Shown: in pieces, positions 1-5,477 of the stretch | Layout: every line of letters starts with the position of its first letter | How positions within the stretch are numbered: position 1 is the stretch's first letter | Assembly: GCA_002694345.1 (NCBI GenBank) | Contig: NZLV01000217.1 | Location: 1-9,616 of the forward strand | Origin: Maricaulis sp. | Lineage (GTDB): Bacteria > Pseudomonadota > Alphaproteobacteria > Caulobacterales > Maricaulaceae | Length of the DNA stretch: 9,616 nt | Direction of reading: 5' to 3' | Translations under genes and position numbers: made by a program | The notes under the pieces: generated by a model | Told to the model about the DNA's origin: nothing | Database searches by the model: none | Seen by the model: only the letters and a program-made list of their open reading frames with translations

Positions 1-1
1 C

Positions 2-631
2 AAACTCCTGTTCGCTTGCATCGTGGCGGGCGTGCTGGGCGGTTTCTTCATGCTGATCCACCGTCTGGTCGGCAAAGAGGTTTTCGGTGTCGTGTCTTCG
101 CCGGTGCTGGCGCTGGCGGTCGGTCTTTCCGGTCTGGGCTGGATGTGGAGTGTGGACCAAGCGCGGGACGCCACCGTCCCGCTGCTGGACGTCACGACGG
201 ATCCGGCCGATCCGCCCAATTTCTCCACCAGCCTGATTGCGCGCCGTGGTGCCGGGGCGGAAAGCCTGGATTATGGCGCCAAGCAGGATGCGGCGGGGCG
301 CCCGCTGGTCGATCTCCAGGCAGAGCTCTATCCCGGACTGGTGACGCTGCAGCTCGACCGGGATCCGGATGCGGTTTTCGATGCCGCCATGGACTACGCC
401 CACGACAATAATTGGCGTGTCGGATCGGCCTCGCGCACGGCCGGCATGTTCGAGGCGGGCGCGGAGAGTTTCTGGTTCGGCCTGCGTGACGATATCGTCG
501 TGCGCATCCGGGAGGACGGGCAGGGCGGTTCCCTGGTCGACATCCGCACGCTGGCGCGGCGTCCGGTCCATGATCTCGGTCGCAATCCGGACCGCGCGGC
601 CGATTTCCTCGCCGCGATGAGTGCGGGCTAG
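2..631 (+). CDS. DUF1499 family membrane-anchored protein (5' partial)
   Basis: The reading frame is open from the left edge, so the true start lies upstream and 209 residues are visible. Two hydrophobic segments (visible residues about 2-19 and 31-49) place the N-terminal part in the inner membrane. From about residue 58 the sequence resembles DUF1499: TVPLLDVTTDPADPPNF near 58-74, then SLVDIRTLARRPVHDLGRNPDRAADFL at about 177-203, the usual conserved end with its D-I-R-S/T and D-L-G-x-N-x-x-R pattern. A GTG at 23 is an internal codon within the first membrane segment and is not convincing as the start. The biochemical function of DUF1499 is not known. The gene ends in a TAG at 629-631 that overlaps the stop codon of the convergent hydrolase gene, and no terminator is visible between them. 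The family assignment is from motif memory, without a search. Confidence 0.82.
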   Translation, partial: KLLFACIVAGVLGGFFMLIHRLVGKEVFGVVSSPVLALAVGLSGLGWMWSVDQARDATVPLLDVTTDPADPPNFSTSLIARRGAGAESLDYGAKQDAAGRPLVDLQAELYPGLVTLQLDRDPDAVFDAAMDYAHDNNWRVGSASRTAGMFEAGAESFWFGLRDDIVVRIREDGQGGSLVDIRTLARRPVHDLGRNPDRAADFLAAMSAG

Positions 632-1539
632 ACGGTTTCCGGCAGGCGGTAGGGATCAGCCAGGCCCGGCTCCGCCGCTTCGCAGACGACCCGGCCGGTT
701 TCCACCAGATGGATCAGGTGCGCCAGCACGGAGTGCGCGGCGGCCGGATGCAGGCGCTTGTCGACATCGGCATACATGGCCTCGACCATGTCACGGACAT
801 TTTCCCGGCCCGCTGCGATCTGTTCGAGGATCTGCGCCTCGCGGGCTTCGCGGTGCTCGATATAGGCCTGGATGAAGGGGCGCGGCTCGCGGATCGCCGG
901 GCCATGCGTCGGCCAGAGAATGTCGAAATCCCGGTCCCGGATACGTGCCAGCTGTTTGAGATAGCTGCCCATATGCCCATCCGGCGGGCTGATCACGCTG
1001 GTCGACCAGGCCATCACATGGTCGCCGCAGAAGAGGGTGTTTTCTTCCTTCAGCGCATAGCAGACATGGTTGGAGGTATGGCCGGGCGTGTGCAGTGCCT
1101 CGATGGACCAGCCCTGACCCTGGAAGACTTCCTCGTCCGCAACCTGGATATCCGGCTGGAAGCCGACATCATCACCAGCCTCCAGACGCACTTCCCCGCC
1201 AGCCGGCGGACGGATTTGCGGGCCGAAGCCGTAAACCTTGGCACCATGTTTCTGCGCCAGCGGATGGGCGAGGGGGGAATGGTCCAGATGGTGATGCGTC
1301 ACGAAGACATGGGTCACCGTCTCGCCGTCCAGCGCCGCATCGATGGCTTCGATGTGCGCCGGATCGACGGGGCCGGGATCGATCACGGCCACCTGGCCAT
1401 GACCGATGATGTAGACGCCCGTGCCGGTATAGGTGAACGGCCCCGGATTGGGCGCCACCACGCGGCGGATCAGCGGCGACAGCGTATCGCAGCGGCCGTA
1501 TTCGAACTCGAACTCTTTGACGAAAGGAATGGCGGTCAT
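628..1539 (-). CDS. Metallo-beta-lactamase-fold hydrolase, LACTB2-like
   Basis: The 303-residue protein carries a complete metallo-beta-lactamase metal site: H82-x-H84-x-D86-H87 in THHHLDHS, H154 in TPGHT, D173 in CGDH and H212 in PTHG, enough to bind two zinc ions. After residue about 225 comes a helical, winged-helix-like tail typical of the LACTB2 branch. Family knowledge: relatives hydrolyse various ester or phosphodiester bonds, and human LACTB2 is an RNA endonuclease. The substrate of the bacterial forms is generally unassigned, so I leave it open. No signal peptide is visible, so the protein is probably cytoplasmic. The ATG at 1537-1539 overlaps the TGA of the upstream ATP-grasp gene (ATGA), which implies translational coupling in one leftward operon. 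A glyoxalase II identity is less likely because of the length and the C-terminal tail. Confidence 0.9.
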   Translation of the reverse strand: MTAIPFVKEFEFEYGRCDTLSPLIRRVVAPNPGPFTYTGTGVYIIGHGQVAVIDPGPVDPAHIEAIDAALDGETVTHVFVTHHHLDHSPLAHPLAQKHGAKVYGFGPQIRPPAGGEVRLEAGDDVGFQPDIQVADEEVFQGQGWSIEALHTPGHTSNHVCYALKEENTLFCGDHVMAWSTSVISPPDGHMGSYLKQLARIRDRDFDILWPTHGPAIREPRPFIQAYIEHREAREAQILEQIAAGRENVRDMVEAMYADVDKRLHPAAAHSVLAHLIHLVETGRVVCEAAEPGLADPYRLPETV

Positions 1540-2483
1540 GTCAATTCAGCAGGTTTGGCGCAGGCCCGGTCAGCCTGGATGTAAGCGAGAAAGGCCGCGG
1601 CCAGCTTGCGGGTCACGGTGATCTTGTCATTCAGGGCCATGGCGATCGGCGGGCCCATATCGGTCTTGTTGACGTCGACGACGTAGAGCCGGCCATCACT
1701 GCGGTCGCGCAGCACGTCCAGTCCGCCCCAGTCCAGCTTCATGGCGCGGGCGAAACGGCCCAGCTGGGCCACTTCCTCGGCGGAGAGTACGTCTTCGGTC
1801 TCGGCGATCTCGACCTCGTCATTGGAATTGCAGAAACGCGTTTCGATGCGGCGACGCTTGTAGAGGACCAGCGGGATCTCGCCGCCAATGGTCGGACAGC
1901 GCAGATCCTCGACCAGGCCGGTGCCGGTTCGATTGTCGATCACGCGCTGGTAGACATGTCCGGGACGTGCCTTCAGCGGTCCCTGGACGATACGGCCGTC
2001 ATGGGCGCCATTGATCTCGGATTTCTCCACCATCGGCCCGGTCCAGCTTTCCGGATCCACGGTCAGTGCGTAGCCGAAACAGTCTTCGAACACGCGGGCC
2101 ACATGGCTCTTGGCGATGGACTGGCAGTCGTGATTGATGACCGGAATGCCCTCCGGGACGGGCCGGGCGGTGCAGGTCGTGCTGTCATCGAAGACAAAGA
2201 CCGCATCCGCCTCTTCCGGCGAGGTCGCGATCCGCGCGCCGGCAGCGTGCAGGACCGACCAGATCAGATACCAGGGGCGGGGACGGTCGGGGGTGAACCA
2301 GATCTTGGGTCCGGTTCCGCTGGCCGCCTTGAGACGCCAGCCCTCGGCGACAAAATAGAAAGGGAACCAGGCGAGGACTTCACCGATCAGTCCGGGTTCG
2401 ATGGGCAGGCGGGCGCCGGTCTTCTTGACGGTCACGATACCGTCCTGGAACTCGAAATCTCGCCACCACAGCGCACTGTGCAT
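1536..2483 (-). CDS. ATP-grasp-like protein of unknown substrate
   Basis: I chose the ATG at 2481-2483 (315 aa). It has a good ribosome site, AGGAAGGG, seven bases upstream, whereas the longer in-frame start at 2525 adds a basic, unlikely N-terminus and would lie at the likely promoter. Visible ATP-grasp-like signs are K125 (QSIAKSHV) and K154 (MVEKSE) as possible nucleotide-binding lysines, a Q-R-V-I-D stretch at 179-183, LDWGGLDVLRD at 250-260 and the acidic end motif VVDVNKTD at 268-275, where D270-x-N272 resembles the E/D-x-N metal site. Family knowledge: ATP-grasp enzymes join a carboxylate to an amine or thiol through an acyl-phosphate. No substrate can be read from the sequence. It has no signal peptide. 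It is first in an operon and overlaps the hydrolase start by four bases, so the two may act together. The fold assignment is inferred from motifs only. Confidence 0.7.
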   Translation of the reverse strand: MHSALWWRDFEFQDGIVTVKKTGARLPIEPGLIGEVLAWFPFYFVAEGWRLKAASGTGPKIWFTPDRPRPWYLIWSVLHAAGARIATSPEEADAVFVFDDSTTCTARPVPEGIPVINHDCQSIAKSHVARVFEDCFGYALTVDPESWTGPMVEKSEINGAHDGRIVQGPLKARPGHVYQRVIDNRTGTGLVEDLRCPTIGGEIPLVLYKRRRIETRFCNSNDEVEIAETEDVLSAEEVAQLGRFARAMKLDWGGLDVLRDRSDGRLYVVDVNKTDMGPPIAMALNDKITVTRKLAAAFLAYIQADRACAKPAELT

Positions 2484-2514
2484 GGAACGGCCCTTCCTGA
2501 CTCTTCCGGACCGC

Positions 2515-2542
2515 ATCCTAGGCATGAGTCGAACACATGCAA
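2515..2542 (-). promoter_or_regulatory. Candidate leftward promoter of the ATP-grasp/hydrolase operon
   Basis: Read on the minus strand, TTGCAT (2537-2542) and TAGGAT (2515-2520) are separated by 16 bases, close to the sigma-70 type consensus. Initiation would fall near 2508 and give a leader of about 25 bases ending in the AGGAAGGG ribosome site. Placement and strand fit the operon, but there is no experimental support. Confidence 0.4.
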
Positions 2543-2575
2543 TTCACGCTGGATCACACTCGGCGTGGAAATTGC
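2539..2575. promoter_or_regulatory. Imperfect inverted repeat, possible operator
   Basis: The left arm GCAATTCACGC (2539-2549) pairs with GCGTGGAAATTGC (2563-2575) apart from two extra bases in the right arm, around a 13-base spacer. It lies between the divergently read ATP-grasp gene and the small peptide gene and overlaps the candidate leftward -35 box, which is where a repressor would bind. It could also be chance; no regulator gene lies nearby. Confidence 0.3.
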
Positions 2576-2610
2576 GTGACCGGGACCAGGCCGGAATGCG
2601 GGAGGCGAAT

Positions 2611-2790
2611 GTGAACGGCGGACAATTCGTAAGCAAGCGCCTCGTGCGGCTGGGCTGGCTCATCCTGGCACTGGTGACGGTCCAGCTCTTTGTCAGTCCC
2701 GCGACTAGCGAGACAGGACTGTCCCGGACGGCTCCCCTGCCACCGCTGGAGGAGCCCGCCACTGCATCCCAACGGCAGACACTTCATTGA
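2611..2790 (+). CDS. Small exported or membrane-anchored peptide, unknown function
   Basis: This 59-residue reading frame starts at GTG 2611, preceded by a good ribosome site (GGGAGG, five bases away). An in-frame ATG at 2596 would add five residues. The product has a basic start (KRLVR, residues 9-13), a hydrophobic stretch (about 14-28) and a possible signal peptidase site after S-P-A at 29-31. That leaves a short mature tail of about 28 residues rich in Pro, Thr and Glu (APLPPLEEPATAS). This layout is that of a real secreted small protein and not a random frame. I do not recognise a family. It lies 54 bases upstream of oppB in the same direction and may be cotranscribed with it. Its stop codon lies inside a 15-base palindrome. 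Alternatively it could be a non-conserved frame or a leader peptide. Confidence 0.5.
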   Translation: MNGGQFVSKRLVRLGWLILALVTVQLFVSPATSETGLSRTAPLPPLEEPATASQRQTLH

Positions 2791-2797
2791 CAATGAA
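2783..2797. promoter_or_regulatory. Perfect 15-bp palindrome upstream of oppB, candidate operator
   Basis: TTCATTG-A-CAATGAA is an exact inverted repeat with 7-base arms and a single central base. It includes the TGA stop of the small peptide gene and an exact TTGACA hexamer (2787-2792) that could act as a -35 box. No strong -10 box is seen at the standard distance (AAACTG at 2810-2815 is poor). It ends 47 bases before the oppB start codon. The symmetry and the AT-rich content in GC-rich DNA suggest a dimeric regulator site. This is inference. Confidence 0.4.
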
Positions 2798-2844
2798 CGT
2801 CCCACATTGAAACTGCCCCACTTCTGGGAAGAGCCGGTTCATTC

Positions 2845-3777
2845 ATGTTTGGTTTCGTTATCCGGCGCATTGGCGTCGCCATTCCTACGATTTTGGTGAT
2901 CATTACGGTCGCCTTTTTCATGATGCGCGCTGCACCGGGCGGGCCGTTCGACCTTGAGCGCCCCATGCCGGAAGAGACCCGGCAGACCATCCTGGCCAAT
3001 TACGGCCTGGATCAGCCGCTCTGGCGCCAATACGTCAATTACATGGGCGATCTGATGCAGGGCGATCTCGGCCCGTCGCTCAAACTGCGTGACAAGCGCG
3101 TCTCCGAAATCATCGCGGAAGGCTTTCCGGTCTCCGCCACGATCGGCATCTTCTCCATGGCGCTGGCCATCGCGCTGGGCTCCCTGCTCGGATCGATTGC
3201 CGCGCTGAGACAGAACACGTCGGGCGATTTCTCGATCATGACCTTCGCCATGGTGGGGATATCCATCCCGCCCTTTGTGATGGGTCCGATCCTCGCCCTG
3301 GTCTTCGGCCTGTATCTGGGCTGGGTGCCGACCGGCGGGCTGGATCCACGCTATGGCATGACACCGGACCGGCTGATCCTGCCGATCATCACGCTGGCCC
3401 TGCCGCAGATCGCGATCATTGCGCGCCTGATGCGGGCCTCGATGATCGAAGTGATCCGTTCCAACTATATCCGCACCGCCCGGGCCAAGGGCCTGTCGGC
3501 GACGGCCGTGATCTTCAAGCACGCCCTGCGGTCCGCCATCCTGCCGCTGGTCAGCTATCTCGGGCCGGCCTCGGCCGCGGTCCTGTCCGGCTCGCTGGTG
3601 ATCGAGCGCGTCTTCCAGCTGCCGGGGATCGGCAAGCACTTCGTCGACGCCGCCCTGCAGCGTGACTACACGGTCGTGATGGGTGTCGTGATCATCTACG
3701 CCTCGCTCATCATCCTGCTCAACCTGCTGGCTGACCTGCTTTACGGCGTGCTCAACCCGAAAGTGAAGTACGACTGA
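2845..3777 (+). CDS. oppB: Peptide ABC transporter permease, OppB/DppB type
   Basis: This 310-residue inner-membrane protein forms half of the channel of a peptide importer. The N-terminus has the OppB pattern: a first membrane helix at about 10-28, then the RAAPGGPFD stretch and a short periplasmic region with LGLDQPLW-like sequence (ANYGLDQPLWRQY, 51-63) and GDLGPSLK (73-80). Further helices lie near 97-120, 131-159, 177-197, 230-253 and 277-300. The EAA loop that docks on the ATPase is at about 208-233 (YIRTARAKGLSATAVIFKH, with the G at 216). The length is normal for the family. A ribosome site (GGGAAGAG) sits about eleven bases upstream of the ATG, a little far. The stop overlaps the oppC start by one base (TGATG), so the two are translationally coupled. 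The exact substrate (oligopeptide, dipeptide or related) cannot be told from a permease. Confidence 0.93.
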   Translation: MFGFVIRRIGVAIPTILVIITVAFFMMRAAPGGPFDLERPMPEETRQTILANYGLDQPLWRQYVNYMGDLMQGDLGPSLKLRDKRVSEIIAEGFPVSATIGIFSMALAIALGSLLGSIAALRQNTSGDFSIMTFAMVGISIPPFVMGPILALVFGLYLGWVPTGGLDPRYGMTPDRLILPIITLALPQIAIIARLMRASMIEVIRSNYIRTARAKGLSATAVIFKHALRSAILPLVSYLGPASAAVLSGSLVIERVFQLPGIGKHFVDAALQRDYTVVMGVVIIYASLIILLNLLADLLYGVLNPKVKYD

Positions 3778-4682
3778 TGAGCCTGATCTCGACCCCTCAG
3801 GAAAAGGCCGAGCTTCTCGAGACTGCGGCCGTCAAGGGCCGCTCGCTCTGGGATGACGCGCTGGCCCGCCTGCTGCGCAACCGTGCGGCCGTGGCTTCGA
3901 TGATCGTGCTGGGTATCCTGGTTGTGCTGGCCACGATCGGCCAGCTGCTTTGGGTGCACGACTATGACACGATCTACCGGGATCGCGTCTGGATCGGCCC
4001 GACGCTGGAAAACTGGCACCTTCTGGGCACCGATGCGCAGGGCCGTGACATGGTTGCCCGCATCCTCGTGGGCCTGCGGGTGTCGCTCATGGTCGGCGTG
4101 GTCGCCACCATCGTCTCGCTGGTCATCGGTGTGACCTGGGGGGCGATTGCCGGCTTTGTCGGCGGCAAGGTCGACCAGGCCATGATGCGTGTGGTCGATA
4201 TCCTCTACTCGCTGCCCTTCATCTTCTTCGTGATCATCCTGATGGTCGTCTTCGGGCGGAACATCGTGCTGATCTTTGTCGCCATCGGCGCGGTGGAGTG
4301 GCTGACCATGGCGCGCATCGTGCGCGGCCAGACCCTGGCGCTCAAAGGCATGGAATTCGTCGAGGCCGCTGAAGCCGCCGGCGTGTCCAAGGCAAACATC
4401 ATCTCGCGCCACATCATTCCCAACGTGCTGGGCCCGGTCGTGGTCTATGTCACGCTGATGATCCCGGTCGTCATCCTGGCCGAAAGCTTCCTGTCCTTCC
4501 TGGGGCTGGGGGTTCAGGAACCGCTGACCTCGCTGGGGCGGCTGATCTCGGCCGGGGCGCAGGACATGGAACCGGCTCCCTGGACGCTGATCGGTCCGGC
4601 CGTGACCATGATGATCACGCTGTTCTGCCTGAACTTCATCGGCGATGGCCTGCGCGACGCGATCGACCCCAAGGATCGCTGA
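3777..4682 (+). CDS. oppC: Peptide ABC transporter permease, OppC/DppC type
   Basis: This 301-residue protein is the partner channel subunit. It shows the OppC hallmark H-L-L-G-T-D-x-x-G-R-D at 81-91, followed by VARILVGLRVSL. The EAA loop is at about 193-216 (FVEAAEAAGVSKANIISRHIIPN, with G202). The C-terminal NFIGDGLRDAIDPKDR (286-301) is the typical OppC ending. Membrane helices lie near 39-59, 101-124, 145-171, 218-241 and 270-290. The N-terminal 30 residues are cytoplasmic and charged. The start codon overlaps the oppB stop by one base. A strong terminator follows 22 bases after the stop codon, so the transcription unit ends here without ATPase genes. OppB/OppC-type permeases need OppD/OppF-type ATPases, which must be encoded elsewhere. 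Confidence 0.94.
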   Translation: MSLISTPQEKAELLETAAVKGRSLWDDALARLLRNRAAVASMIVLGILVVLATIGQLLWVHDYDTIYRDRVWIGPTLENWHLLGTDAQGRDMVARILVGLRVSLMVGVVATIVSLVIGVTWGAIAGFVGGKVDQAMMRVVDILYSLPFIFFVIILMVVFGRNIVLIFVAIGAVEWLTMARIVRGQTLALKGMEFVEAAEAAGVSKANIISRHIIPNVLGPVVVYVTLMIPVVILAESFLSFLGLGVQEPLTSLGRLISAGAQDMEPAPWTLIGPAVTMMITLFCLNFIGDGLRDAIDPKDR

Positions 4683-4702
4683 TCCGCACTGCACCGGACA
4701 CG

Positions 4703-4731
4703 AAAAAGGCCGCCCATCGGGCGGCCTTTCT
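4703..4731. terminator. Bidirectional rho-independent terminator between oppC and the convergent gene
   Basis: AAAGGCCGCCC (4705-4715) pairs perfectly with GGGCGGCCTTT (4719-4729) around a three-base ATC loop. A T-rich run follows on the plus strand (TTTCTTG) and an A run precedes it (AAAAA at 4703-4707), giving a T run on the minus strand. It can therefore stop transcription from oppC and from the leftward gene ending at 4754. Confidence 0.9.
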
Positions 4732-4753
4732 TGTTGGGCGATGCAGCCTGTGC

Positions 4754-5347
4754 CTATTCGACGCGTTCGGCGCGGAACCAGCGGCCGCCATTGTTCAGCT
4801 GCATGAAATAGGACCCGAGTGCACCGGTGCGGATATTGGCTGTCAGCCCGGGGCGGGCGCCGCGGCTGATGCCCTGGATCCGGGTGCTGTCGGTCTGACG
4901 CCAGACCTGCCCATTGGCCAGGGTGATGATCACCTTGCCGTCGCGGCGGGTGGAAATCTCGGTCACGGCGAGTTCCTCGATCCGCTCGATCCGCCCGTCA
5001 TCATCGCGGGTTACGACCCGTTCCGGGGAATGCGCTTCGGCGGCTTCCGCCTCGGCCAGCTCCGTGTGCTCGCCGCGCAGGCTGGGCAGGGAGAAATTGG
5101 GAATGCTCAGGCCGAAGGTGGATTCCTCGGCGCGTTCGATCTGACCCCGGTCCACCGCAACGACTTCGCCGGACTCGGCATCGCCGTACAGCGCCTCCAC
5201 CGCGGCATCCAGACAGGCCAGCCGGGCCGAATCATCTTCGATGGCGCGACAGGCAAACAGCGGCTGGAGCGGCTGCCCGCCCGATTGGGCCTCGACCGGC
5301 GCGATCAACACAAGCGGTGATAAAACAACAAGTAATCTTGATTTCAT
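4754..5347 (-). CDS. Exported protein of unknown function with Cys pair
   Basis: I chose the ATG at 5345-5347 (197 aa); it gives a clean signal peptide, MKSRLLVVLSPLVLIAPVEA, with cleavage expected after residue 20. An in-frame ATG at 5362 would add five residues, and anything longer runs into oppA. The mature N-terminus has the pattern C33-R-A-I-x-D-D-x-x-R-L-A-C45-L-D, seen in many exported proteobacterial proteins of unknown role; the two cysteines may form a disulfide. The middle (about 95-125) is acidic and Ala/Glu-rich, and the end (about 137-195) looks beta-rich, with VIITLANGQVWRQTDSTRIQ and GALGSYFMQLNNGGRWFRAERVE. No named family is recognised with confidence. It lies opposite in orientation between oppC and oppA, probably with its own promoter in the 130-bp gap. 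The location is periplasmic by inference. Confidence 0.85.
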   Translation of the reverse strand: MKSRLLVVLSPLVLIAPVEAQSGGQPLQPLFACRAIEDDSARLACLDAAVEALYGDAESGEVVAVDRGQIERAEESTFGLSIPNFSLPSLRGEHTELAEAEAAEAHSPERVVTRDDDGRIERIEELAVTEISTRRDGKVIITLANGQVWRQTDSTRIQGISRGARPGLTANIRTGALGSYFMQLNNGGRWFRAERVE

Positions 5348-5423
5348 GGGAATTCCGTACATATCGGGGTTCACGCGACTATGCGCCACGCGCTTGCAGC
5401 TGTCGACCGGGTGGGCATGTTCG

Positions 5424-5431
5424 GCTAGAAG
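5424..5431 (+). promoter_or_regulatory. Possible -10 element of oppA
   Basis: The 130-bp gap at 5348-5477 between the leftward exported-protein gene and oppA must hold promoters for both. The best match I see is GCTAGAAG at 5424-5431, close to the Caulobacter-type housekeeping -10 GCTANAWC, and 47 bases before the oppA start. The upstream GTCGACC at 5402-5408 is only a weak -35 match at a 15-base spacing. Just before the ribosome site lies an imperfect palindrome around GACGCGTC (5452-5459). Evidence is weak. Confidence 0.2.
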
Positions 5432-5477
5432 AGTGAATTGAGTTGAGTTCTGACGCGTCGGAGGGGAGACCGATACC

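Noticed and set aside
709..1584. Long plus-strand open frame (291 codons) opposite the hydrolase gene
   Set aside because: It is antisense to a gene with all metal-ligand motifs intact; long antisense frames are expected in GC-rich DNA, and its product shows no family signature.
2484..2525. Longer start for the ATP-grasp-like protein
   Set aside because: The extra 14 residues are basic and unlike a folded start, the candidate promoter falls there, and the ATG at 2483 has a strong ribosome site.
2839..3639. Minus-strand open frame opposite oppB
   Set aside because: Its product is rich in Asp, Arg, His and Gln, the usual mirror of a hydrophobic membrane protein. It is a shadow of oppB.
3741..4694. 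Minus-strand open frame of 317 codons opposite oppC
   Set aside because: It has the same mirror composition (repeated D, H, Q, R), no motif, and covers a clear oppC.
5349..5356. GGAATTCC palindrome just upstream of the exported-protein start
   Set aside because: An 8-base palindrome is common by chance, and it coincides with the probable ribosome site of that gene.
5433..5440. Octamer GTGAATTG before oppA, also present (inverted) at 2540-2547 in the other opp-side intergenic region
   Set aside because: One shared octamer between two regions of about 110-130 bases on either strand is expected fairly often by chance (roughly 0.3 to 0.4 occurrences), so it does not support a shared operator.
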